A DNA stretch of 11,943 nucleotides from Agathobacter sp. (GCA_017936725.1 JAGBEZ010000018.1:1-11943), one strand, 5' to 3'; shown: positions 1 to 7,236, counted from the first letter of the stretch. Translations and numbers: made by a program. The notes: generated by a model from the sequence alone, not told the origin.

Positions 1-73
1 AGGATTTTTTGTTCGTTTACACAATGACCCAACCACAATCGAAACAGAGAGGATGGAAAACCCTTACCTATGA
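1..73 (+). CDS. C-terminal end of a probable metallo-beta-lactamase-fold hydrolase (partial, 5' end outside window)
   Basis: An open frame enters from the left edge (codons begin at base 2) and stops at the TGA at 71-73, giving 23 residues that end in ETERMENPYL. The pattern of a TTI-like triplet, then an acidic-rich stretch, then a final NPYL resembles the C-terminus of glyoxalase II-like metallo-beta-lactamase-fold hydrolases, and such a gene often precedes hemZ in Lachnospiraceae. This assignment rests on a short tail and on recalled neighbourhood, so it is tentative; that the frame is coding is better supported. Its stop overlaps the hemZ start as ATGA, which suggests translational coupling in one operon. 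Confidence 0.5.
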   Translation, partial: GFFVRLHNDPTTIETERMENPYL

Positions 74-1623
74 TAGTAATAAATTTTAATAAACCAGAAT
101 TTGAATATGATGTGCACTCTATGGTAAAGGCATATTTGCCAAAAGAAGATGTAGAAATGTACTATACTTGTCCATTAGAAGAAGTGGAAGGAAAAAACGT
201 AGCCTGCACACATAGAGAAATTGAACAGGAAGATGAGGAAACAAGAAAACGCCTAGAAGAGGCAGAGTATATTTTCTATGTGGATTACCTCGAAAACAAA
301 ATCTCTATCAAGTGGATGATCGGCGGAGACAAATTGTTTGCGCGCGATTTCGAGGTGGACTTTTCCGATAGAAAAGAGACAAAAAATGCATTAAAGCAGA
401 ATCTATATGATTTATTGAAAGAAGGCACTAGTCGAGAACTTCCATGGGGTACTTTAACGGGAATTCGTCCTACGAAGATTCCGATGAAACTCATGGAAGA
501 AGGTAAAAGCGACGAAGCAATTTTCCAGTATATGAAAGAGACTTACTTTGCAACAGATGAGAAGATTCAGCTTTCCATTGATATTGCAAAGCGCGAACGC
601 AAACTCTTAGAGAAAATCGATTACGAGAATGGTTACAGTCTTTACATTGGCATTCCATTCTGCCCAAGTACTTGTTTGTACTGCTCCTTTACCTCTTATC
701 CTTTGGGGATGTGGAAAACAAAAGTGGACGAATATTTGGATGCGCTAGAAAAAGAAATCACGTTTACCGCAACCAAGTTTTATCATAAAAAACTGAATTC
801 GATTTATATTGGTGGTGGTACACCGACGACGTTAAATGCGCAACAGTTAGACAGACTGATTCGCAAAATCAAATGCAGTTTTGATTTGCAGCACTGTGTT
901 GAATTTACGGTAGAAGCGGGGCGTCCAGATTCCATTACAAAAGAGAAATTAGAAGTGCTCAAAAAACATGGAATCGTGGACCGTATTTCGATTAATCCAC
1001 AAACCATGAAGCAGGAAACCTTGGATCTGATTGGCAGACATCATACGGTAGAGCAGATTAGAGAAAGTTTCCGTATGGCAAGGGAAGTCGGTTTCGACAA
1101 CATCAATATGGACCTGATCATGGGGCTTCCAGAGGAAGATTTGGAAGATGTCAGAAATACCATGGAAGAGCTCAAAGCAATGGAGCCAGATAATATCACG
1201 ATTCATTCGCTGGCGATTAAACGAGCAGCACGTCTTAACATATTTAAAGATAACTACAAAGACATGCAGATGGTAAATACACAGGAGCACATGGACCTTT
1301 GTGCAGACTATTGTAAGGAAATGGGCTTAGAGCCATACTATCTGTATCGCCAGAAGGGCATGGCTGGCAACATGGAAAACGTCGGATACGCAAAAAAAGG
1401 CAAAGCTGGCGTATATAATATCTTGATTATGGAAGAAAAACAGACTATAATGGCACTTGGTGCAGGTGCAACGACAAAGTTTGTTTTGCCTGAGAAAAAT
1501 CCAGACGGCAGTCAGCGTATTGAACGTGTGGAAAACGTAAAAGATGTGAAAAACTATCTCGAGCGTGTAGATGAAATGATAGAAAGAAAAATTCGCAAAA
1601 TGGAGGAAGTAAAATGGCATTAA
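70..1623 (+). CDS. hemZ: HemZ-type radical SAM protein (coproporphyrinogen dehydrogenase family)
   Basis: This 517-residue cytoplasmic protein belongs to the HemN/HemW/HemZ branch of radical SAM enzymes. The CxxxCxxC motif that binds the [4Fe-4S] cluster is at C198, C202 and C205, directly after GIPFCPS, and the SAM-contacting GGGTPT is at 248-253. The N-terminal ~180 residues form the extra domain that marks HemZ, including GTLTGIRPTK near 127-136. Family members are named for oxygen-independent coproporphyrinogen III oxidation, but the reaction of HemZ in anaerobes is not well established, and no other heme gene is in the window. The ATG at 70 overlaps the previous stop (ATGA) and has GAGAGGA at 47-53, a slightly long spacing. 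Its 3' end overlaps hisS by 10 bp. The family call is strong; the substrate is unknown. Confidence 0.88.
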   Translation: MIVINFNKPEFEYDVHSMVKAYLPKEDVEMYYTCPLEEVEGKNVACTHREIEQEDEETRKRLEEAEYIFYVDYLENKISIKWMIGGDKLFARDFEVDFSDRKETKNALKQNLYDLLKEGTSRELPWGTLTGIRPTKIPMKLMEEGKSDEAIFQYMKETYFATDEKIQLSIDIAKRERKLLEKIDYENGYSLYIGIPFCPSTCLYCSFTSYPLGMWKTKVDEYLDALEKEITFTATKFYHKKLNSIYIGGGTPTTLNAQQLDRLIRKIKCSFDLQHCVEFTVEAGRPDSITKEKLEVLKKHGIVDRISINPQTMKQETLDLIGRHHTVEQIRESFRMAREVGFDNINMDLIMGLPEEDLEDVRNTMEELKAMEPDNITIHSLAIKRAARLNIFKDNYKDMQMVNTQEHMDLCADYCKEMGLEPYYLYRQKGMAGNMENVGYAKKGKAGVYNILIMEEKQTIMALGAGATTKFVLPEKNPDGSQRIERVENVKDVKNYLERVDEMIERKIRKMEEVKWH

Positions 1624-2873
1624 GCAAAAAGCCAGTAAACGGTATGAAAGATATATTGCCAGCAGAGATGGAAATCCGTGATTATGTGACTCGTGTAATC
1701 AAGGAAACCTATCGCAGCTTTGGTTTTACCCCAATCGAAACTCCTTGCATGGAAAACATCGCAAACCTTTCCAACAAGCAGGGCGGGGAAAACGAAAAAC
1801 TGATTTTTAAAGTATTAAAACGAGGTGAAAAGTTAAATCTTGAAACAGCTACAGAAGAAGCAGATGTTGTTGACTTTGGTATGCGTTATGACTTAACCGT
1901 ACCTTTGACACGTTTTTATTCGAATAACGCAAACAATTTACCAACACCTTTTAAGGCACTTCAGATTGGTAATGTATGGAGAGCAGACAGACCACAAAGA
2001 GGCCGTTATCGTCAGTTCACACAGTGTGACATCGATATTTTAGGTGAACCAAGTAATCTTGCAGAAATCGAACTCATTACTGCAACGACAACCACACTTG
2101 GAAAACTTGGCTTCAAGAATTTTGAAATCCGTATCAATGAACGTCGTATCTTAAAAGCGATGGCGGCTTACAGCGGATTTGCAGAAGAAGATTATGACAG
2201 CGTATTCATCACACTTGACAAGATGGACAAGATTGGTGTGGAAGGCTGTGCAGAAGAATTAGAAAGAAACGGCTACGCAAAAGAAAACATCGAAAAATAT
2301 TTAGGCCTTTTCAAACTCTTAGAAGAAAAGACCGATGTGGCAGAAGGTGTAGAATTTTTAGCAAGCACACTAGGCGAACACTTAGATGCTGACGTAGTAA
2401 AAAATATGACAGAAATCGCTACCGCAGTCAATGCAACAAAGGCAGCAGATTTTGCACTTGTATTTGATCCTACTCTGGTACGTGGCATGAGCTACTACAC
2501 AGGAACCATTTTTGAAATCGCTATGCCAGAATTCGGTGGCGCTTGCGGCGGCGGCGGTCGTTATGATAAAATGGTAGGAAAGTTCACAGGCAATGATGTA
2601 CCAGCCTGTGGATTCTCTATCGGATTTGAAAGAATTATCCTTTTACTTATGGAAAGCGGATTCCAGATTCCAGAAAGTCCAAAGAAAGTCGCTTATCTCG
2701 TAGAGAAAAACTATCCAGCAGACAAACTCGTAGCAGTTATGCAGCAGGCGAAAGAAGCAAGAGAAAACGGACAGCAGATTCTTGTAGTTCGTATGAATAA
2801 AAATAAAAAATTCCAGAAGGAACAGTTGACAAACGAAGGATATGTTGAGTTTGTTGAGTTCTTTAACAACTAA
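1614..2873 (+). CDS. hisS: Histidine--tRNA ligase (class II)
   Basis: The 419-residue protein charges tRNA-His with histidine using ATP and is full length for the bacterial family. Visible signatures are RYDLTVPLTR at 91-100, the class II motif 2 region at about 117-139 (QIGNVWRADRPQ, then GRYRQFTQCD), the histidine-binding HisA box LVRGMSYYTG at 288-297 with R290, the glycine-rich HisB box GGACGGGGRYD at 308-318, and motif 3 GFSIGFER at 333-340. Residues from about 355 onward form the HGTP-type anticodon-binding domain. GGAGG at 1602-1606 lies 7 nt before the ATG, inside the end of hemZ, so translation is probably coupled. Motif 2 ends in QCDIDILG, closer to the eukaryotic form than to the usual bacterial QVGVE-like form (see findings). 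No T-box leader is present. Confidence 0.96.
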   Translation: MALSKKPVNGMKDILPAEMEIRDYVTRVIKETYRSFGFTPIETPCMENIANLSNKQGGENEKLIFKVLKRGEKLNLETATEEADVVDFGMRYDLTVPLTRFYSNNANNLPTPFKALQIGNVWRADRPQRGRYRQFTQCDIDILGEPSNLAEIELITATTTTLGKLGFKNFEIRINERRILKAMAAYSGFAEEDYDSVFITLDKMDKIGVEGCAEELERNGYAKENIEKYLGLFKLLEEKTDVAEGVEFLASTLGEHLDADVVKNMTEIATAVNATKAADFALVFDPTLVRGMSYYTGTIFEIAMPEFGGACGGGGRYDKMVGKFTGNDVPACGFSIGFERIILLLMESGFQIPESPKKVAYLVEKNYPADKLVAVMQQAKEARENGQQILVVRMNKNKKFQKEQLTNEGYVEFVEFFNN

Positions 2874-2888
2874 TAAGGAGAACATAAA

Positions 2889-4685
2889 ATGGCAGAATCA
2901 ATGAAAGGCTTACACAGAAGCCACAGATGTACCGAAGTATCGAATGCCAATATCGGTGAAAAAGTTACCGTTATGGGTTGGGTACAGAAAAGAAGAAATT
3001 TAGGTAGCTTAATTTTCGTAGACTTACGTGACAGAAGCGGTCTTTTACAGATTGTATTTGATACAGACAGCGTAGGGGAAGAAGGATTTGCGAAAGCAGA
3101 AACTTTAAGAAGCGAATTCGTAATTGCGGTAGAAGGTACTGTTGCAAAGAGAACTGCAGCAGTAAACGAAAACTTAAAGACCGGTGATATCGAAATTATC
3201 GCAACTAGTCTTCGTGTATTAGCAGAAGCACAGACCCCACCATTCGCTATCGAAGAAAACAGCTTAACAAAAGAAGACATTCGTTTGAAATATCGTTACT
3301 TAGATTTAAGAAGACCAGACATTCAGTCAAAGCTTATGATGAAGAGTAAAGTACTTGGTCTTATGAGAGCATTTATGTCAAACGAAGGCTTCCTTGAAAT
3401 CGAAACACCAATCCTTTGTAAATCAACACCAGAAGGTGCTAGAGACTATCTCGTACCAAGCCGTGTACACCAGGGTAACTTCTATGCGTTGCCACAGTCT
3501 CCACAGATTTTCAAACAGCTTTTAATGGTATCTGGTTATGACCGTTACTTCCAGATTGCACGTTGCTTCCGTGACGAAGACCTTCGTGCAGACCGTCAGC
3601 CAGAATTTACACAGGCAGATATGGAGCTTTCTTTCGTAGACATCGAAGATGTATTAGACGTAAATGAAAGACTTCTCAAATACGTATGGAAAGAAGCAAT
3701 CGGCGTAGACATTCCTACTCCATTCCCAAGAATGCCTTACCATGAAGCAATGGATAGATATGGTTCCGACAAACCAGATACACGTTTCGGCATGGAACTT
3801 ACAGACGTATCAGACGTAGTAAGAAACTGTGAATTTGTCGTATTCAAAGGTGCTTTAGAAGCAGGTGGTACTGTTCGTGGCCTTAACGCGGAAGGCCAGG
3901 CTGGTATGCCACGTAAGAAAATCGACAAGCTCGTGGAATTTGCAAAAGGCTATGGTGCAAAAGGTCTTGCTTATGTTGCAATCAACGAAGATGGCACCTA
4001 CAAATCTTCTTTTGCAAAATTCATGACAGAAGAAGAAATGAACGCTTTAGTAGCAGCTATGGATGGTAAGCCAGGCGACTTATTACTTTTCGCAGCAGAC
4101 AAAAAATCCCTTGTATTTAACGTGCTCGGAGCTATCCGTCTGGAGCTTGGTAAAGAACTTGGACTTATTGATGAAAATAAATGGAACTTCTTATGGGTAA
4201 CTGAATTCCCATTATTCGAGTGGTCCGAAGAAGAAAACAGATTTATGTCAATGCATCATCCATTTACAATGCCTATGGAAGAAGACTTACATCTTTTAGA
4301 CACAGACCTTGGTGCTGTTCGTTCCAAAGCGTATGACTGCGTACTTAACGGTACAGAACTTGGTGGTGGTTCGGTTCGTATCCACCAGAGCGATATCCAG
4401 GAAAAAATGTTTGAACTTCTTGGCTTTACAAAGGAAAGTGCACACAACCAGTTTGGTTTCTTATTAGACGCATTCTCATATGGTGTTCCACCACACGCAG
4501 GTCTTGCTTATGGTGTTGACCGTATGATTATGCACCTTACAGGAACCGACAACATTCGTGAAGTAATTGCCTTCCCTAAGGTAAAAGATGCTTCTTGTAT
4601 GATGTCTAAGTGCCCAAGTGAAGTTGATCCAAAACAGCTCGAAGAACTTGGAATTGCCATCGTTGCACCACAGACAGAAGAATAA
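2889..4685 (+). CDS. aspS: Aspartate--tRNA ligase (bacterial type, class II)
   Basis: The 598-residue protein charges tRNA-Asp and has the full bacterial AspRS layout. An N-terminal OB-fold anticodon domain is seen in VTVMGWVQKRR through DLRDRSGLLQIVFD (about 26-58). YRYLDLRRP is at 135-143 and TPEGARDYLVPSR at 180-192. Motif 2 is FQIARCFRDEDLRADRQPEF at 221-240. The bacterial GAD insertion domain spans roughly 280-420, and motif 3 is in GLAYGVDRMIM near the C-terminus. In the OB domain the loop reads RRNLGSLIF, with Leu where non-discriminating AspRS of the Pseudomonas type carry His; I therefore infer a discriminating, tRNA-Asp-specific enzyme. AAGGAG at 2875-2880 is 8 nt before the ATG and 15 bp separate it from hisS. 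The downstream hairpin suggests it ends the operon. Confidence 0.97.
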   Translation: MAESMKGLHRSHRCTEVSNANIGEKVTVMGWVQKRRNLGSLIFVDLRDRSGLLQIVFDTDSVGEEGFAKAETLRSEFVIAVEGTVAKRTAAVNENLKTGDIEIIATSLRVLAEAQTPPFAIEENSLTKEDIRLKYRYLDLRRPDIQSKLMMKSKVLGLMRAFMSNEGFLEIETPILCKSTPEGARDYLVPSRVHQGNFYALPQSPQIFKQLLMVSGYDRYFQIARCFRDEDLRADRQPEFTQADMELSFVDIEDVLDVNERLLKYVWKEAIGVDIPTPFPRMPYHEAMDRYGSDKPDTRFGMELTDVSDVVRNCEFVVFKGALEAGGTVRGLNAEGQAGMPRKKIDKLVEFAKGYGAKGLAYVAINEDGTYKSSFAKFMTEEEMNALVAAMDGKPGDLLLFAADKKSLVFNVLGAIRLELGKELGLIDENKWNFLWVTEFPLFEWSEEENRFMSMHHPFTMPMEEDLHLLDTDLGAVRSKAYDCVLNGTELGGGSVRIHQSDIQEKMFELLGFTKESAHNQFGFLLDAFSYGVPPHAGLAYGVDRMIMHLTGTDNIREVIAFPKVKDASCMMSKCPSEVDPKQLEELGIAIVAPQTEE

Positions 4686-4696
4686 TACGTTAGCTA

Positions 4697-4737
4697 AAGG
4701 CTGCTGCAAATATCAAGTTGTGGCAGCCTTATTTTAT
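4697..4737 (+). terminator. Intrinsic terminator after aspS
   Basis: The arms AAGGCTGC (4697-4704) and GCAGCCTT (4723-4730) pair perfectly. Pairing continues inward with two G-T wobbles and CAA/TTG, leaving an 8-nt loop. A T-rich tail, ATTTTAT, follows at once. It lies 12 nt after the aspS stop and would end the hemZ-hisS-aspS transcript. The tail is interrupted by A residues, so termination may be incomplete. Confidence 0.75.
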
Positions 4738-4810
4738 CGACAGATTTTGCTGAAATTCCCCCTAAGCAGAGTGATACATATAGTGATAACAAAACGAAGG
4801 GAGAATATTC

Positions 4811-5431
4811 ATGGCAGATAAAATGTTTGAAAACAACCAGGTATCATTAGTAGGAGAAATCGTCTCGGACTTTACGTATAGTCACGAAGTATATGGAGAA
4901 GGATTTTATATGGTGGAAATCTCCGTAAACAGATTGTCAAATTTTGTCGACTACATTCCAGTAATGATATCAGAAAGATTAGTTGATGTGACAAAGGACT
5001 ACAGAGGAGCGTTCGTATACATAAACGGACAGTTTCGTTCTTTTAATCGTCACGAGGAGCATAAGAACAGATTGGTGCTTTCTGTTTTTGCGAGAGAATT
5101 GGAATTTTTGGAGGAGGCAGAGGAAGAGGAAGCTACGAACCAGATTTTCCTAGATGGATATATTTGTAAAGAAGCCGTGTATCGTAAAACACCACTTGGA
5201 CGAGAGATTGCAGATTTATTGGTTGCAGTAAATCGTTCTTATGGGAAATCGGACTATATTCCATGTATTTGCTGGGGCAGAAATGCACGCTTTGCCTCTA
5301 CGTTTGAAGTAGGAACTCATGTGCAAATTTGGGGAAGAATTCAAAGCAGAGAGTATGTAAAGAAAATAAGTGAAACGGAAGTAGAGCAAAGAACCGCTTA
5401 TGAAGTATCGGTAAGTAAAATAGAGATGTAG
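4811..5431 (+). CDS. Single-stranded DNA-binding-like protein with two tandem OB-fold repeats
   Basis: This 206-residue protein looks like two SSB-type OB folds joined by an acidic linker (EEAEEEE, about 101-107). Repeat 1 (about 8-100) begins NNQVSLVGEI and contains ISVNR (37-41) followed by VDYIPV (46-51). Repeat 2 (about 109-206) begins TNQIFLDGYI and contains LLVAVNR (136-142) followed by SDYIPC (147-152), then a CWGRNARF segment and GTHVQIWGRIQSREY, which closely matches canonical SSB. There is no flexible Gly/Gln-rich tail and no C-terminal acidic tip of the DDDIPF type; the protein ends SVSKIEM. AAGGGAG at 4797-4803 is 7 nt before the ATG. The -10-like TATAGT at 4779-4784 has no good -35, so its own promoter is uncertain. 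It is unlikely to be the main replicative SSB; a specialised role in DNA metabolism is inferred only. Confidence 0.8.
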   Translation: MADKMFENNQVSLVGEIVSDFTYSHEVYGEGFYMVEISVNRLSNFVDYIPVMISERLVDVTKDYRGAFVYINGQFRSFNRHEEHKNRLVLSVFARELEFLEEAEEEEATNQIFLDGYICKEAVYRKTPLGREIADLLVAVNRSYGKSDYIPCICWGRNARFASTFEVGTHVQIWGRIQSREYVKKISETEVEQRTAYEVSVSKIEM

Positions 5432-5460
5432 TTGCAAATTTATTTAAAATATGATATTTT
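5432..5460 (+). promoter_or_regulatory. Candidate sigma-70 promoter upstream of the cobalamin adenosyltransferase gene
   Basis: TTGCAA at 5432-5437 and TATTTT at 5455-5460 are separated by 17 nt, and TG at 5452-5453 makes the -10 an extended form (TGnTATTTT). Each hexamer matches consensus at four of six positions. It starts right after the stop of the preceding gene, in a very AT-rich gap where such matches arise by chance, so support is modest. Confidence 0.35.
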
Positions 5461-5504
5461 ACCTAGAAGTGAAAACACGGTTTAGCTTATAAATGGAGGA
5501 TGAC

Positions 5505-5990
5505 ATGAGTAAAGGCATAGTACGTATTTATTATGGCGAGGGTCACGGTAAATCGACAGCAGCATTAGGAACTGCCATTCGCGAAGCTTCCCATGGGAAA
5601 AGTGCGACAGTTATTTCATTTTTAAAGGAGAAAAACGAAGATAGCGAAGAATTATTAAAAAAACTTGAACCAGAGCTTAAGTTTTTCCGCTTTGAAAAAT
5701 CAGAAAACTCTTTTGATGAATTAACAGAGGAAGAGAAAGAAAAAGAAATCATGAATCTGAGAATGGGTTACAACTATAGTAAAAAAGTAATTACTACAGG
5801 CGGCTGTGACCTGGTTGTGTTAGACGAAGTGTTGGGACTTCTAAACCAGAATATTATTTCAGAGGAAGAATTCTTGGAGTTGGCAGCAATCGTGCCAGAA
5901 GATATGGTGGTTATCTGTACAGGCAGACAGGTGCCAGACCGAGTGAAAGAATGTGCAGATGAATTGTATCAGGTTACCTTGGAAAAATAG
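5505..5990 (+). CDS. Cob(I)yrinic acid a,c-diamide / cob(I)alamin adenosyltransferase (CobA/CobO/BtuR family)
   Basis: The 161-residue cytoplasmic protein would transfer the 5'-deoxyadenosyl group of ATP to cob(I)alamin-type corrinoids to give adenosylcobalamin. The P-loop GEGHGKSTAALG is at 11-22, matching the GxGKGKTTAALG form of this family. The Walker B-like strand DLVVLDEV is at 102-109, and CTGR at 138-141 followed by VPDRVKECADELYQV matches the conserved end of the family. It is somewhat shorter than the ~195-residue proteobacterial enzymes, as in many Clostridia. I chose the ATG at 5505 because GGAGG (5495-5499) lies 5 nt before it; the in-frame ATG at 5493 overlaps that ribosome binding site. 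No other corrinoid genes or cobalamin riboswitch are nearby, so salvage or cofactor activation is a guess. Confidence 0.87.
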   Translation: MSKGIVRIYYGEGHGKSTAALGTAIREASHGKSATVISFLKEKNEDSEELLKKLEPELKFFRFEKSENSFDELTEEEKEKEIMNLRMGYNYSKKVITTGGCDLVVLDEVLGLLNQNIISEEEFLELAAIVPEDMVVICTGRQVPDRVKECADELYQVTLEK

Positions 5991-6000
5991 TTTGCACAGA

Positions 6001-6029
6001 TTGACAGAGCACGAAGTAAATGATATGAT
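6001..6029 (+). promoter_or_regulatory. Strong sigma-70 promoter for the lysine riboswitch-dapAB unit
   Basis: A perfect -35 TTGACA (6001-6006) and a -10 TATGAT (6024-6029) are 17 nt apart, and TG at 6021-6022 makes it an extended -10. Transcription should start near 6036, shortly before the 5' strand of riboswitch helix P1 at 6048. The -35 begins only 10 nt after the stop of the adenosyltransferase gene, with no terminator between, so readthrough from upstream could also enter the leader. Confidence 0.85.
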
Positions 6030-6045
6030 AAAGTAAATATTGAGT

Positions 6046-6208
6046 GAGATAGAGGTTGCGCGATTCATGAGTAGCTTATGGGATGTAGCAGAACAGTGGA
6101 GCATAGGTAAAAGGGGAAAGCGCCGAAGGACATAATATCTGCAGATTATGATCCTGGGTACAGAGTGAAAAATTCTGTAACTGTCATCGAAAGATGTTGA
6201 GCTATCAA
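6046..6208 (+). ncRNA. Lysine riboswitch (L box) aptamer
   Basis: Conserved L-box blocks are in order: AGAGGTTGCG (6051-6060), GAGTAGC (6069-6075), GGGGAAAGCGCCGAAGGA (6113-6130) and CTGG (6154-6157). Helices that can be drawn are P1 GATAG/CTATC (6048-6052 with 6202-6206), P2 base GCGC/GCGC (6058-6061 with 6120-6123), P3 CATAAT/ATTATG (6131-6136 with 6145-6150), P4 TACAGA/TCTGTA (6159-6164 with 6174-6179) and P5 CATC-GAAA-GATG (6185-6196). The order and linkers match the Bacillus lysC leader. Known members bind L-lysine and favour a downstream terminator. The position ahead of dapA, an early lysine-pathway gene, fits. The whole 309-nt gap between the adenosyltransferase and dapA genes is filled by promoter, aptamer, terminator and dapA ribosome binding site. 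Confidence 0.93.
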
Positions 6209-6241
6209 AAATCAGATTTCGAATGAATTTTTGACCGGCTC
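6199..6241 (+). promoter_or_regulatory. Candidate antiterminator helix of the lysine riboswitch
   Basis: TCAAAAAT (6205-6212) is fully complementary to ATTTTTGA (6227-6234), and GAGC (6199-6202) to GCTC (6238-6241), with a small internal loop between the two helices. This structure uses the 3' strand of P1 (6202-6206) and the 5' strand of the terminator (6234-6241), so it excludes both. That is the geometry expected for the ligand-free, gene-on state. It is drawn by hand, without energy calculation. Confidence 0.6.
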
Positions 6242-6257
6242 TCTGAGCCGGTTTTTT
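6234..6257 (+). terminator. Riboswitch-controlled intrinsic terminator upstream of dapA
   Basis: ACCGGCTC (6234-6241) and GAGCCGGT (6245-6252) form a perfect 8-bp GC-rich stem with a TCT loop, followed by a run of T ending at 6257. It lies 26 nt after the riboswitch P1 helix and before the dapA ribosome binding site, so it acts as the expression platform: it should form when lysine stabilises P1. Confidence 0.92.
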
Positions 6258-6299
6258 CCGCGAATAAGCAGAGCAATATTACGAAGGAGGTTCATGCAA

Positions 6300-7190
6300 A
6301 TGGCAATTTTTAAAGGTGCAGGTGTTGCGATTGTTACACCTATGTATGACAATGAAGAAGTAAATTATGACAAATTAGAGGAACTTATCAACTGGCAGAT
6401 TGACCAGGGCACGGATTCGATTATTATCTGCGGTACCACAGGTGAATCTTCGACCTTATCGATGGAAGAACACAGAAAGGTAATTAAGGCTGCAGTAGAG
6501 TTTACCAAGCATCGTGTTCCAGTTATTGCCGGTGCAGGATCTAATTGTACAAAGACGGCGATTCAGCATGCAGTGGAAGCAGAAGAAGATGGAGCAGATG
6601 GATTATTAATCGTAACTCCATATTACAACAAGGCTTCTCAGGCAGGTCTTATCAAGCACTATTCGATGATTGCAGACAATACAAAACTGCCAATTATTTT
6701 GTACAATGTTCCAGGAAGAACAGGCTGTAATCTTCTTCCTGAGACAGTTGCGACTCTTTTTAAAGAAAAAGAAAACATTGTAGGCTTAAAAGAAGCCACA
6801 GGAAATATGGCTCAGGCGTCTCAGACCATGTATTTAACAGATGGTAAATTAGATTTGTATTCCGGGGAAGACGGACTCGTACTTCCACTTTTGTCGATTG
6901 GAGCAAAGGGCGTTATTTCTGTATGGAGTAACGTAGCACCACGTCAGGTACATGAACTCTGCGAAAGTTATTTCAATGGGGATATCGCTACCGCGCAGAA
7001 ACTTCAGAGAGAAGCATTACCTTTAGTAGATGCTTTATTCTCAGATGTAAATCCAATCCCTGTAAAGAATGCAATGAACATGATGGGCCTTGAAGTAGGA
7101 CCACTTCGTGCACCACTTTGCGATATGAGCGACGCAAAGAAAGCACAGATGATGGAAGCATTGAAGAATTATGGGATTGTCCTTCCATAG
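6300..7190 (+). CDS. dapA: 4-hydroxy-tetrahydrodipicolinate synthase
   Basis: The 296-residue cytoplasmic enzyme condenses pyruvate with aspartate semialdehyde, the first step of the lysine/DAP branch. It is a full-length TIM-barrel aldolase. Active-site residues line up with E. coli DapA: the GTTGES loop at 45-50 (T46, T47), Y109 in TPYYN, Y135 and R140 in YNVPGRTG, and the Schiff-base lysine K164 in VGLKEATGN. AAGGAGG is at 6284-6290. I chose the ATG at 6300 (MAIFKGAGVAIVTP), which is 9 nt from it and matches the usual family N-terminus; the ATG at 6294 is only 3 nt away. A longer open frame back to 6231 runs through the terminator and is not used. It is controlled by the lysine riboswitch and is followed 46 bp later by dapB. 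Confidence 0.96.
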   Translation: MAIFKGAGVAIVTPMYDNEEVNYDKLEELINWQIDQGTDSIIICGTTGESSTLSMEEHRKVIKAAVEFTKHRVPVIAGAGSNCTKTAIQHAVEAEEDGADGLLIVTPYYNKASQAGLIKHYSMIADNTKLPIILYNVPGRTGCNLLPETVATLFKEKENIVGLKEATGNMAQASQTMYLTDGKLDLYSGEDGLVLPLLSIGAKGVISVWSNVAPRQVHELCESYFNGDIATAQKLQREALPLVDALFSDVNPIPVKNAMNMMGLEVGPLRAPLCDMSDAKKAQMMEALKNYGIVLP

Positions 7191-7236
7191 GACTCTCTGA
7201 GAACAATAGAGAAATAAAGAGAAAACGGTGAAGAAT

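Noticed and set aside
949..1290. Minus-strand open frame of 113 codons inside hemZ
   Set aside because: It is fully antisense to the radical SAM core of hemZ, and its composition looks like reverse-complement translation of conserved codons.
2871..2888. T-box control of hisS or aspS
   Set aside because: The genes are joined to hemZ with overlap or a 15-bp gap, leaving no room for a T-box leader.
4618..4821. Plus-strand 67-codon open frame spanning the aspS end, terminator and next gene start
   Set aside because: It is out of frame with aspS, runs through the terminator hairpin and shows no motif or start signal.
5432..5504. Cobalamin riboswitch upstream of the adenosyltransferase gene
   Set aside because: The gap is about 70 nt, too short for the aptamer, and no B12-box-like sequence is visible.
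6137..6144. CTGCAG-containing palindrome as a protein operator
   Set aside because: It is the loop of riboswitch helix P3 and is explained by the RNA fold.
6231..6299. Longer N-terminus for dapA starting near 6231
   Set aside because: It would be translated from the terminator hairpin itself; the SD at 6284-6290 and family N-termini place the start at 6300.
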